Shown here: positions 7,406 to 15,136 of the stretch, piece by piece
Position numbering within the stretch: the first letter of the stretch is position 1
Layout of the letters: each line of letters opens with the position of its first letter
NCBI GenBank assembly: GCA_027945135.1
Contig: CP116038.1
Coordinates: 124,001 to 188,000 of the forward strand
Length of the DNA: 64,000 nucleotides
DNA from: Candidatus Phytoplasma oryzae
GTDB lineage: Bacteria > Bacillota_I > Bacilli_A > Acholeplasmatales > Acholeplasmataceae
Direction: 5' to 3'
Position numbers and translations under genes: made by a program
The notes under the pieces: model-generated
Database searches by the model: none
What the model saw: only the letters and a program-made list of their open reading frames with translations
Told to the model about the DNA's origin: nothing

Positions 7406-8557
7406 AGTTTATAGAAAAAAATTCAAGTTTATTTTAGTATTTAAAAGAATTATAAAATTATATTTATATTTAACAAAAAAATTAAACAACTTTTTTTTAT
7501 TCAATATTTATTATATTTATTATATTTTTTTAATTTATTTTATTTTTGTAAAGAATAATTTTTTATTATAAAAATTACTACAAATGACTAAAAATTTTAG
7601 AGCAAACGCGAATTTAAGTATAAATAATATTTTTTTATTTAATAAAAATTTTGTTTTAATTTTCAAAAAGTTTTTAAATGAATAGAATAAATTAATGATT
7701 TATTTTGGATTTTTAAACATTTTTTATTATAAAATAATAAAAAAGTTTTAATATACAAAACCTTCTTGTGAGAGATCCTCAAAATAAAAAATACATTTTT
7801 TATCTATTTTATCATATAATTGAAAACTAAAGTGTTTTAAATCCAATTGTTTATCACAAAGTTTAAATGATTTTTTTTAAACATTCTAAAAATTCTTTAT
7901 AATACCATATAGTCTAATCCTTTAGAATCTAAAGATACATAAATAAATTGGACAAAAAAACCGAAAAAACTTATTTTTTAAGAAATAAAATTTCTTTTAA
8001 GAATCAGTTTAGCAAGATTAAATCAACTTATTTTTTTGTTCTATATTTAAATAAAAAAATAGTTAAGTTAGTATTTTTTTCAAAAAAAATAATTTTAAAT
8101 AATTTTTATTATAAAAAAGTTAGAATATATAGGTAATATTTAGTTATTTGTAAATTGTTTTACTTTGATAAAAAAGAAAGATAAATTTTATAAAACAAAA
8201 TTTCAAGAAATTATTTTTTTAGGATTTTTTATTATTAAAAACTTTCATCTATCGAAAAAAATAACAATATACTTTAATAAAAATTAAAAAATAACTAAAT
8301 TACAAAAAAAAATTAAAAAAGTTTTTAATAAAAAATTTTTTAATAATCCCAAATATTTCATAAGAGAATTTATGAATAAAAAATTTTTTTATAAAAAAAT
8401 TTTAACATAAAATAATTTATATTGAAAATTGATCTAATTATGATATATGTTTATAAAAAGATTAAATTATTTTATTTTTTTATATTTATTTAAATTAATA
8501 TTTAAAATATTCTAAATTTTCATATTTTTAATATTATTAGAAAGTTTTTTTCAAAAA
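7406..8557. other. Gene-poor region with decayed coding remnants
   Basis: About 1.15 kb without a convincing intact gene. It contains a frameshifted minus-strand remnant (7748-7976, separate entry). A 33-codon plus-strand frame starts at about 7584 (MTKNFRANANLSINNIF...), and a short TTG-initiated frame at 7948-8136 (+) overlaps the remnant antisense. Base composition is slightly less monotone near 7590-7620 and 7740-7960 than around it, consistent with former coding sequence. No terminator, promoter or insertion sequence could be assigned. Confidence 0.5.
7748..7976 (-). pseudogene. Frameshifted gene remnant, family not recognised
   Basis: On the minus strand one frame reads ISFFGFFVQFIYVSLDSKGL then DYMVL and stops. 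Shifted frames then continue with YKEFLECLKK and KSFKLCDKQLDLKHFSFQLY, DKIDKKCIFYFEDLSQEGFV, Y and TAA at 7748. Joined over at least one frameshift this gives a protein-like segment of about 70 residues with balanced composition, quite unlike random sequence from this AT background. I do not recognise the family. It lies between the cassette and the secreted-protein candidate and suggests that the island is eroding. Confidence 0.5.
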
Positions 8558-9040
8558 ATGAATAAAAATAAAATTTTAAAAAACATAAAAATAAACTTAA
8601 AATTTAACTTAATTTTTTTATTTATATTTTTTTTAATTTTCATTTCTATGAATTATTTAAAATCAAATTTAATTTATGCTGGTCAAATTTATTCCAATAT
8701 TAAATTATCAAATTCTTCAGAAAAATTATTTGATTCTTCAGAAAAAAAAATTGAGATTTTAAGATATCAAATAAAAAATTTATCTATAAAAATAAATTCA
8801 ACATTAGAAGAAATTACTCAATTAGAAAATTCAATATTATTTCACTTAAAAATTAAAAATAAAAATAATCCTAATGAATCAGAAAGAAATTCTAGTTTTT
8901 TAAAATTTCAAATATCTTTTTTAAAAAATAAAAAATCTTTTCTTAAAAAGCAATTAAATGAAATGAATTTAGAAAAAATAGATTTAGAAATTGAATTAAG
9001 AAAAAAAATTAAATTCTTTAAAAAAATAAATCTTAAATAA
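8558..9040 (+). CDS. Candidate secreted two-helix (coiled-coil) protein, possible effector
   Basis: A 160-residue product with a basic N-terminus, a hydrophobic core (about 17-33) and a plausible signal-peptidase site after about residue 41-42 (NLIYAG-Q). The mature part, about 118 residues, is Lys/Glu-rich and almost entirely helical: helix 1 about 61-100 (EKKIEILRYQIKNLSIKI...), a short linker with NKNNPNESERNSS (101-113), and helix 2 about 114-152. This size and signal plus two-helix layout is what is known for SAP54/phyllogen effectors of phytoplasmas. The resemblance is architectural and I cannot align sequences here. It stands alone in a decayed island, a typical place for effector genes. 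The ribosome-binding site is weak (AGAAAG). An ordinary membrane-anchored coiled-coil protein is the alternative. Confidence 0.6.
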   Translation: MNKNKILKNIKINLKFNLIFLFIFFLIFISMNYLKSNLIYAGQIYSNIKLSNSSEKLFDSSEKKIEILRYQIKNLSIKINSTLEEITQLENSILFHLKIKNKNNPNESERNSSFLKFQISFLKNKKSFLKKQLNEMNLEKIDLEIELRKKIKFFKKINLK

Positions 9041-9771
9041 TTTTATATTTATATAATTCTATATTTATATTGAAAAAATTTTTTATTATTTAATTTTAAA
9101 AATAATTTCATAACTTTGAAAATTATCTTTCTATTTTTTTACAGATTTTAAAAAAAATAAATAGTTAAATTCCAAAAAAAACTTTTTAATTAATCAAATT
9201 CATAATAATAAAAAAGAAAATTAAGTTTAATTACAGAAAATATTATTCGAAAAGAATATATACAGATCGATCCTTTTTTTATAAAAAAAATATTAATCCA
9301 AATATTATTTATTTTTTTCATAATAATATTAAAAATAAATGATTAAAATTGTATTATAATTTTAATACAAAAATAAAATTACTTTTTAAAATTAACAATT
9401 TATATTTATAAAATATCTTTTTATCAAGATTTAAAATAAAATTTTAAAAAAAAATATAATATCTATAGATTTAAAAATTTTTAAATCTTTTCATGTGTTA
9501 AAACTTCAAAAAAATAGTATTAATTTTCATAATATTTAAAAATATAGATATTATGAAAATAAAAAATTTAAAAAATAAAAGTTATTAATATAAAAAACTT
9601 ACTTTATTCGTATTAATATTCCTTATTACAGAAAAAAAGCTATAAAAAGTTTTTAAAAACTGATTTATTCTTACATTATCATTTTTAAAAGATAAATATA
9701 TTTATAAAAATAATTGTTCAGCATACAAAGAATAAGGAACTGGCAAATTTTTAAAATAGTTTTCTTGGTTG
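9041..9771. other. Intergenic region, no gene seen
   Basis: About 730 bp of AT-rich sequence between two convergent genes. The one structure I can support is a perfect 12-bp stem (9524-9535 with 9548-9559, TTTTCATAATAT). Read on the minus strand it is followed after about 12 nt by a T-run, so it may terminate the minus-strand gene at 9772-10131. No frame has protein-like composition. Confidence 0.45.
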
Positions 9772-10131
9772 TTATTTTGCCACATGGTATTTACCTATTT
9801 TCTTATTTAAAACACCGTCTGGATCATAATTTTCAGTATAAAGAAAACCACCATTGATGACATCATATTCGGTATATCTTTGAAGTTTTCCTGAGGAATA
9901 ATATATTTTTTCACTGATAACTTTTTGATATTTTAAAGAATACTTTTGATAATTTCTTAACACTTGGTTTCGATAAAAGAGCCATTGATGTTGAATTCGA
10001 TTTTCAGCATCAGTAATAATTATTTTTTTGATAAAGTTTTTAGCAGAATGTGGATAATAAAATACTTCTTTGATTAAAAAAGATAAAATAGGGTTATTAT
10101 TGATCTCGAATTCTACTTCTAAAAGATTCAT
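9772..10131 (-). CDS. DUF2963-like protein
   Basis: The function is unknown. The 119-residue product has no signal peptide or membrane segment. Its second half shows YYSSGKLQRYTEYDVINGGF and then LYTENYDPDGVLNKKIGKYH, resembling the 'Y-x-x-G-K-x-x-x-x-x-EYD ... NYDPDG' repeat of DUF2963, a family widespread in phytoplasmas and often found with mobile units. The call is from remembered pattern only. The composition (more Trp, His, Gln, Tyr; fewer Lys runs) differs from neighbouring housekeeping genes, which fits acquired or mobile DNA. AAGGAG lies 8 nt before the ATG, a strong standard ribosome-binding site. Upstream is a terminator-like hairpin and a short GC-richer repeat. Confidence 0.6.
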   Translation of the reverse strand: MNLLEVEFEINNNPILSFLIKEVFYYPHSAKNFIKKIIITDAENRIQHQWLFYRNQVLRNYQKYSLKYQKVISEKIYYSSGKLQRYTEYDVINGGFLYTENYDPDGVLNKKIGKYHVAK

Positions 10132-10174
10132 TATTAATCTCCTTTTATTACAACCTGGTTTTAGACCAAAAGAA

Positions 10175-10227
10175 AAAGCTAAGTTGTTTTTTTAAATAAA
10201 TAAAAAAAAACAGCTTGGCTTTTTTTA
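10175..10227 (+). terminator. Rho-independent-terminator-like hairpin
   Basis: AAAGCTAAGTTG plus T7 (10175-10193) pairs with A-run plus CAGCTTGGCTTT (10202-10222), followed by more T. Pairing is complete on the plus strand through two U-G pairs; the minus strand would have two A-C mismatches, so the plus orientation is favoured. No plus-strand gene lies directly upstream, which makes it an orphan. Confidence 0.55.
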
Positions 10228-10264
10228 TTTTCTTTTTATTTTGGTATTTTTGCAACAGTGTCGT

Positions 10265-10284
10265 TCAGATTGGGTCAGATTGGG
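10265..10284. repeat. Tandem 10-bp repeat TCAGATTGGG x2
   Basis: Two exact adjacent copies (10265-10274 and 10275-10284), followed by GGTCAC. The local G content is strikingly higher than in the rest of the intergenic DNA. It may mark the edge of an inserted segment; its function is unknown. Confidence 0.6.
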
Positions 10285-10483
10285 GGTCACAAAATCCATC
10301 CATTTAATGAAAAACCTAGTCTTTTTATACACAAAAAGCTAATTTAATTCTTTATTATTGTGTTGAAAAAATTAAAAAGAGTTTTAAATCAAAAATTTTG
10401 TAAAAAATAAAAAATATTTTATGAAAAAAATTATAATTAAAAAACATTTTTTTATTAGAAAAAAAATTTTAAAATAAAATAAT

Positions 10484-10512
10484 TTGAAAATTATATTTAA
10501 AATTGTTATAAT
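10484..10512 (+). promoter_or_regulatory. Promoter of the rpsB transcription unit
   Basis: TTGAAA (10484-10489) and TATAAT (10507-10512) are separated by 17 bp, an almost consensus sigma-70 type promoter. The start of transcription would be near 10519, leaving about 330 nt before the rpsB ATG. Confidence 0.7.
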
Positions 10513-10518
10513 ATGTTT

Positions 10519-10850
10519 ATAAATACCTTTGTTTATTTTAGATTATTTATTGAATTATTTATTTCTATTAAAATTTAAAGGTTATGATTCATTTAAATCA
10601 TCTATTTTTACTCTTTTAGGGTCTTCTATATTTAATTAAATTGCTTTTAAAACTATTTTATTAAAAAGGACTCTATATATAAAATACATTAATTTATTTT
10701 TTTAATTTTATTTTTTAAATAAAATTTTTAATTCGATTTAAAAACCTTATAAAAAAGGATATTATTATTAATTAAAATTATTAAAAATATTTTTAAATTT
10801 AAAAATATTTTTAATAATATATTTAAAGGAGTTAATTTAAAAAATATTAT
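10519..10850 (+). promoter_or_regulatory. Long 5' leader of rpsB, possible autoregulatory RNA
   Basis: The untranslated leader is about 330 nt, unusually long for so compact a genome. Possible pairings are ATGATT ... AATCAT (about 10583-10600) and a long-range stem AGGGTC (10618-10623) with GACTCT (10669-10674). S2 operons in other bacteria are known to be feedback regulated through their leaders. That this leader does so is inference only. Confidence 0.4.
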
Positions 10851-11651
10851 ATGGCTATTGTTACTATAAAACAATTATTAGAATCAGGTATACATTTTGG
10901 CCATGCAGCAAGAAAATGTCATTATAAAATGAAACCTTTTCTTTTTTCTTCACCTGAAGGAATACCTATTGTTAGAAATAAAATTCACATTATAGATTTA
11001 AAAAAAAGTATAGTATATATAGAAAATGTTTATAAGCAAGTTGTAAAAATAGCACAAAAAGAGGGAAAAATATTATTCTTAGGTACTAAAAAACAAATCC
11101 AAGAAATTGTTAAACAAGAAGCGATAAGATGTAATCAATATTATATAACAAATAGATGGTTAGGAGGAACTTTTACTAATTTTCAGACTATTTCAAAAAG
11201 AATTAATTTTTTAAAAGAAATGTATAAAAAAGAAAAAGAAGGATTATGGAAGAATTTACCTAAAAAAGAAATTGTTACATTGACAAGAAAAAGAATCAAA
11301 TTAGAAAAATTTTTAGGCGGAATCCAAAATATGAATAAATTACCGGAAGCTCTCTTTGTAATAGATGTGCAAAAAGATATTATAGCTATCAACGAGGCTC
11401 GTAAATTAAAAATTCCTATTATTGGTATTATAGACAGTAACTGTGATCCTGATTTAGTTGATTTTATTATTCCGGCTAATAATGATGCTATTAAAGGAGT
11501 TAAATTAATAGTTTCTATTATTGCAAACGCGATTATTGAAGGTAATAAAATAAACCAACAAAATATTTCTTCTCCAAAAATTATTTATAATCAAAATAAT
11601 GATATTAAAAATAAAATAAATAATAGTGATAGTAATAACGTTAATAAATAA
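10851..11651 (+). CDS. rpsB: 30S ribosomal protein S2
   Basis: S2 is a component of the 30S subunit that sits between head and body and is needed for S1 binding and mRNA handling. The 266-residue product has the S2 signatures: IKQLLESGIHFGHAARKCHY at the N-terminus, RWLGGTFTNFQTI, and the C-terminal segment GIIDSNCDPDLVDFIIPANN DA. The tail is an Asn-rich low-complexity stretch. ATG 10851 is fixed by the MAIVTIKQLLESG start. AAAGGAG lies 19 nt before it, much farther than usual. A strong terminator follows, then tsf, the normal rpsB-tsf-pyrH-frr order. Confidence 0.97.
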   Translation: MAIVTIKQLLESGIHFGHAARKCHYKMKPFLFSSPEGIPIVRNKIHIIDLKKSIVYIENVYKQVVKIAQKEGKILFLGTKKQIQEIVKQEAIRCNQYYITNRWLGGTFTNFQTISKRINFLKEMYKKEKEGLWKNLPKKEIVTLTRKRIKLEKFLGGIQNMNKLPEALFVIDVQKDIIAINEARKLKIPIIGIIDSNCDPDLVDFIIPANNDAIKGVKLIVSIIANAIIEGNKINQQNISSPKIIYNQNNDIKNKINNSDSNNVNK

Positions 11652-11698
11652 TATTAAAAAAAATAAATATGTTTAAGTATTAATAAAATATTAATAAT

Positions 11699-11731
11699 TA
11701 AAAGATGTTAATAAATTTAACATCTTTTTTT
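11699..11731 (+). terminator. Rho-independent terminator between rpsB and tsf
   Basis: AAAGATGTTAA (11701-11711), a 5-nt loop, then TTAACATCTTT (11717-11727) running into seven T's. The stem is perfect. It probably allows partial read-through, setting the S2 to EF-Ts ratio. Confidence 0.85.
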
Positions 11732-11808
11732 ATAATTTTTTTAAGAAAAAAAATATTTATTAAATATATAAAAATATTTTTTTAAAAAAAATAAATGGAT
11801 GTGAAAAT

Positions 11809-12678
11809 ATGTTAATAACAATTGAAATGATTAAAAAAGTAAGAGATAAAACTAAAGTAGGTTTTGTAGATTGTAAAAAAGCTTTAATAAAAACAGAAGG
11901 TGATATAGAAAAAGCTATTGTATTATTAAAAAAGAAAATGATTTCAGAAAGTATTCGTTTTATGAATAAAGAAGTTAAGTTATCAGAAGGAATAGTTGGA
12001 ATTGGTATTAAAAATAACAAAGCTGTTTTATTAGAATTAAATACAGAAACAGATTTTGTTTCTAGAAATCCATTTTTTTCAGAACTTTTTAATAAATTAA
12101 AAGATATTTTGTTAAATTTTTATGATAATAAAGATTGTTTATTAAATAAAGATTGTTTATTAAATGATTTTATAAATTATAATTTTAATGATACAAAAAT
12201 TCAAAATATGATACTAGAAAAAATATTTATTTTTGAAGAAAAAATTTCTTTAAAAAGAATTCAAATAATTTATAAAAAAGATAATGAATTCTTCGGAACT
12301 TATCAACATTATAACAAAATAGCTTGTTTAGTTCGTTTTACTAATCCTTTTTTAGAAGATGAAAAAAATTTATTACCTATTCATATATCTTTTTGTAAAC
12401 CTAAATTTATTAATAAAAAAAAAATAGATCCTTTTTTTATAAAAAATATTAAAGAAAAAATTTTAAAAGAAATTAAAATGAAAAAACCAAAAATATCTGA
12501 TAAATTAATAGATATAGAATTAAATAAACGTTTAAATGAAACATTAGATAAGATTTGCTTATCAGAACAATATTTATATAACAACAACCCTCAAGTTAAA
12601 ATTATTGATTATTTAAAATCAAAAAAAACAGATATTATAGAATTTTATCGTTTCGAATTAGGAGAAGATATCAATTAA
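11809..12678 (+). CDS. tsf: Elongation factor Ts
   Basis: EF-Ts is the nucleotide exchange factor for EF-Tu. The 289-residue product begins with the UBA-like domain, IEMIKKVRDKTKVGFVDCKK AL, and then EGDIEKAIVLLKKK, followed by EGIVGIGIKNNKAVLLELNT ETDFVSRN, the diagnostic core that contacts EF-Tu. The segment NKDCLLNKDCLLND is an exact 18-bp tandem duplication (12127-12162) in the following loop. The C-terminal dimerisation region is divergent but keeps SEQ and a VKIIDYL-like end. It follows the terminator behind rpsB and is probably read through from the rpsB promoter. Confidence 0.95.
   Translation: MLITIEMIKKVRDKTKVGFVDCKKALIKTEGDIEKAIVLLKKKMISESIRFMNKEVKLSEGIVGIGIKNNKAVLLELNTETDFVSRNPFFSELFNKLKDILLNFYDNKDCLLNKDCLLNDFINYNFNDTKIQNMILEKIFIFEEKISLKRIQIIYKKDNEFFGTYQHYNKIACLVRFTNPFLEDEKNLLPIHISFCKPKFINKKKIDPFFIKNIKEKILKEIKMKKPKISDKLIDIELNKRLNETLDKICLSEQYLYNNNPQVKIIDYLKSKKTDIIEFYRFELGEDIN
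12127..12162. repeat. 18-bp tandem duplication inside tsf
   Basis: Two exact copies of AATAAAGATTGTTTATTA (12127-12144, 12145-12162) add six residues (NKDCLL twice) in frame. It is a recent, length-neutral-to-frame expansion within a surface loop of EF-Ts. Confidence 0.9.
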
Positions 12679-12792
12679 TTTTTTTGTTTTTTATAAGTTC
12701 GATTTGTTTTTTATTTAATATATTTACAAAAATAGTAAATTGAATAAATTAAAAAAAATATATATTAAAAGAAGGAGTTATAAAAAGAAAAA

Positions 12793-13506
12793 ATGTTTAA
12801 AAGGGTTCTTTTAAAATTAAGCGGTGAAGCTTTAAAAGGAGATAATTTCAATATTAATCCGCAAAAAGTTAAAAAAATAGCAGAAGAAATTAAAGAAATT
12901 AAAAATTTAGGTTTAGAAATAGTTATTATGGTTGGAGCTGGTAATATATGGCGCGGGGCCGTAGGACAAGGATTAGGAATGGAAAGAAGTCAATCAGATT
13001 ACATGGGTATGTTAGGAACTATTATTAATGCTTTGGCTTTACAAGATGCTTTAGAACAAATCAATATTCAAACAAGAGTTATGACGGCTTTTAATATTAT
13101 TACTATTGCTGAACCATATATTAAATTAAGAGCTCTAAGGCAACTAAAAAAAGGTAGAGTTTTAATATTAGGGGCTGGTTTAGGTTCTCCTTATTTTTCT
13201 ACAGATACTGCTGCAGCTTTGAGAGCTGCAGAATTAAATATTAAATTCATACTAATGGCTAAAAATGGTGTAGAAGGTGTATATGATAAAGATCCTAAAA
13301 AACATAAAGATGCTGTTTTACTTAAAAAAATTAATTATAATGATGTAATTGAAAGAAGATTAAATATAATGGATATGACAGCTGTTTCTTTATGTTGGGA
13401 AAATTCTATTAATATTTTTGTTTTTGATATGAACCAAAAAGGAAATATTAAAAAAATAATTTTAAATGAAAAAATAGGAACTATAATAACTTCCAAGGAG
13501 AATTAA
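12793..13506 (+). CDS. pyrH: UMP kinase
   Basis: The enzyme phosphorylates UMP to UDP and belongs to the hexameric amino-acid-kinase fold, distinct from eukaryotic UMP/CMP kinase. The 237-residue product shows RVLLKLSGEAL at the N-terminus (phosphate binding), VGAGNIWRGAVGQGLGMERS, the DYMGMLGTIINALALQDALE helix, and FSTDTAAALRAAELN near the nucleotide site. Length and motifs are standard. AAGGAG is 15 nt before the ATG. It sits in the usual tsf-pyrH-frr order; frr starts 1 nt after its stop. UMP is likely salvaged, since no de novo pyrimidine genes are visible here. Confidence 0.97.
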   Translation: MFKRVLLKLSGEALKGDNFNINPQKVKKIAEEIKEIKNLGLEIVIMVGAGNIWRGAVGQGLGMERSQSDYMGMLGTIINALALQDALEQINIQTRVMTAFNIITIAEPYIKLRALRQLKKGRVLILGAGLGSPYFSTDTAAALRAAELNIKFILMAKNGVEGVYDKDPKKHKDAVLLKKINYNDVIERRLNIMDMTAVSLCWENSINIFVFDMNQKGNIKKIILNEKIGTIITSKEN

Positions 13507-13507
13507 A

Positions 13508-14062
13508 ATGGAAAATTTATTTCAAAATATTTTATCAGAATTAGAAAACAAAATGAATAATAGTCATAAAAATATGTTAAATGAATTTAAAACTATAAGA
13601 ACTGGCATAGCTAATCCTCAAATATTAGATTTGATAAAAATAAATTATTGTAATGAAAAAATGTTATTAAAAAATTTAAGTATTATTTCTGTTATTTCTT
13701 CTAATCAAATATTAATTAAACCTTTTGATCACAATCTTATACCTGAAATAAACAAAGCTATTCTAAGCTCTTCCATAGGAATTAATCCTCAAATAAATGG
13801 CACAACAATAAAACTAATTTTTCCACAACCTACTACAGAATTAAGAAAAAAATTAATTAAAAAAATAGAACAAATTGCAGAAAAAACAAAAATTGCTATT
13901 CGTAATTTACGTAGAGAAGCTAATAATAAAATTAAAAAAGAAAAAACAGATAATTTTTCAGAGAAATCATTTTTAAATAAAATTCAAATAGCACACGATA
14001 AATGGATAAAACAAATTGAACAAGATAAAATAAACAAAAGTCAAGTTTTATTAAAAAATTAA
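13508..14062 (+). CDS. frr: Ribosome recycling factor
   Basis: RRF splits post-termination ribosomes with EF-G. The 184-residue product has the expected three-helix-bundle signatures: EFKTIRTGIANPQILDLI near the N-terminus, then the hinge region ISVISSNQILIKPFD, INPQINGTTIKLIFPQPTTE and the C-terminal AIRNLRREANNKIKKE. Length is normal. AAGGAG lies 7 nt before the ATG, at standard spacing, unlike pyrH just upstream. pyrH, frr and cdsA are packed with 1-2 nt gaps and are surely one operon. Confidence 0.97.
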   Translation: MENLFQNILSELENKMNNSHKNMLNEFKTIRTGIANPQILDLIKINYCNEKMLLKNLSIISVISSNQILIKPFDHNLIPEINKAILSSSIGINPQINGTTIKLIFPQPTTELRKKLIKKIEQIAEKTKIAIRNLRREANNKIKKEKTDNFSEKSFLNKIQIAHDKWIKQIEQDKINKSQVLLKN

Positions 14063-14064
14063 TT

Positions 14065-15030
14065 ATGAAAAACAAAAATATAAAAAATATTTTTTTAAAT
14101 AAAATATATTTTGGTATTATAATGTTTCTTTCAAATTTTATTTATTTTTATATTTGTATTTATTTAGAAAAAAAATTTAAATATCCTTTTTTTATTTATT
14201 CATTTTTATTTTTCGTTTTATTATTTATAAATTTCACCTCAAAAGAAATTTTAAAATTAAATAAAAATAAAAAAAATTTATTTTTAGAGAAAAATGTAAT
14301 TTTATTTAGTTTTATTATTTTTTTATATTTTTTTTCTATATTAAAAAATTATATAAAAAATATGATTCCTTCTGAAACAAATAAAGAATTTTTTTTATAC
14401 AAAATTATTTTATTTTTTTATGAAAAACAATATTTCTTATTTTTAACTTTTTTATATTTATTTTTTTTCTTTTTGCTTTTTTTATTTATTGATAATTTTA
14501 AAATAAACCAATTTCAAAATATTTTATTTATTTTATTATACATAAGTTTTTTTTGTTCTTGTTTTTTTACTTTAATTAATTTAAATTATAAATATTTTTT
14601 ATATCTTTTTTTAATAACTATAACTAATGATAGTTTTGCTTTTTTTGGAGGTTATTTTTTCGGAAAAAACAAATTATGTCCTAGAATAAGTCCTAAAAAA
14701 ACTTTAGAAGGATTTTATTGTGGTATTATTTTTTCCTTATTTTTTTCTATTCTATTTTTTTTCAATTTTTTAAAAAATTTAAACTTTATAGAAAATTTAT
14801 TTTTTTTTATTTTTTCATTTTTAAATGCAATTATTGCTCAAATGGGAGATTTAATTTCTTCTAAAATAAAAAGAAATTTTAAAATAAAAGATTTTAATAA
14901 TATTATACCAGGACATGGTGGATTATTAGATCGTTTTGATTCTATGTTATTTTTATCTTTTTTTAATATTTTAATTTTAGTTAGTCCTTTAAATATTTTT
15001 AAAAAAATAATAATATTAATTTTAAATTAA
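14065..15030 (+). CDS. cdsA: Phosphatidate cytidylyltransferase (CDP-diglyceride synthase)
   Basis: The enzyme makes CDP-diacylglycerol from phosphatidate and CTP at the membrane, the entry point to phospholipid synthesis. The 321-residue product is very hydrophobic with about eight membrane segments. The C-terminal signature is clear: LITITNDSFAFFGGYFFGKN, PRISPKKTLEGFYCG, AQMGDLISSKIKRNFKIKDF and PGHGGLLDRFDSMLFLSF, which holds the CTP and metal-binding Asp residues. The N-terminal half is poorly conserved. It follows frr by 2 nt in the canonical pyrH-frr-cdsA cluster; uppS, often between frr and cdsA, is absent here. A long palindrome follows. Confidence 0.93.
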   Translation: MKNKNIKNIFLNKIYFGIIMFLSNFIYFYICIYLEKKFKYPFFIYSFLFFVLLFINFTSKEILKLNKNKKNLFLEKNVILFSFIIFLYFFSILKNYIKNMIPSETNKEFFLYKIILFFYEKQYFLFLTFLYLFFFFLLFLFIDNFKINQFQNILFILLYISFFCSCFFTLINLNYKYFLYLFLITITNDSFAFFGGYFFGKNKLCPRISPKKTLEGFYCGIIFSLFFSILFFFNFLKNLNFIENLFFFIFSFLNAIIAQMGDLISSKIKRNFKIKDFNNIIPGHGGLLDRFDSMLFLSFFNILILVSPLNIFKKIIILILN

Positions 15031-15043
15031 AAAAAGATAAAAA

Positions 15044-15089
15044 AAGATAAAATATTATAAAATATTAATATTTTATAATATTTTATCTT
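15044..15089. terminator. Perfect 46-bp palindrome between convergent genes
   Basis: AAGATAAAATATTATAAAATATT (23 bp, quoted here only as arm 15044-15066) is followed directly by its exact reverse complement (15067-15089). It separates cdsA (+) from the six-TM gene (-). T-rich sequence follows on the minus strand, so it probably terminates that gene and perhaps both. Confidence 0.6.
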
Positions 15090-15136
15090 AAAAAAATTAT
15101 TTAATTTATTAAAAAATTTTCATTTAAAAATAAATA

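Larger units (their letters stand above)
10132..10850. other. Intergenic region: hairpin, short GC-richer repeat, rpsB promoter and leader
   Basis: About 720 bp between divergent genes. From left to right it holds a strong hairpin with T-tail (10175-10227), a tandem TCAGATTGGG repeat (10265-10284) in a locally GC-rich stretch, a consensus promoter (10484-10512) and a roughly 330-nt leader ahead of rpsB. No protein-coding frame is convincing. Confidence 0.6.

Noticed and set aside
7948-8136. 62-codon TTG-started frame
   Set aside because: It overlaps a better-supported minus-strand remnant antisense, has a Lys/Phe-only composition, and has no ribosome-binding site.
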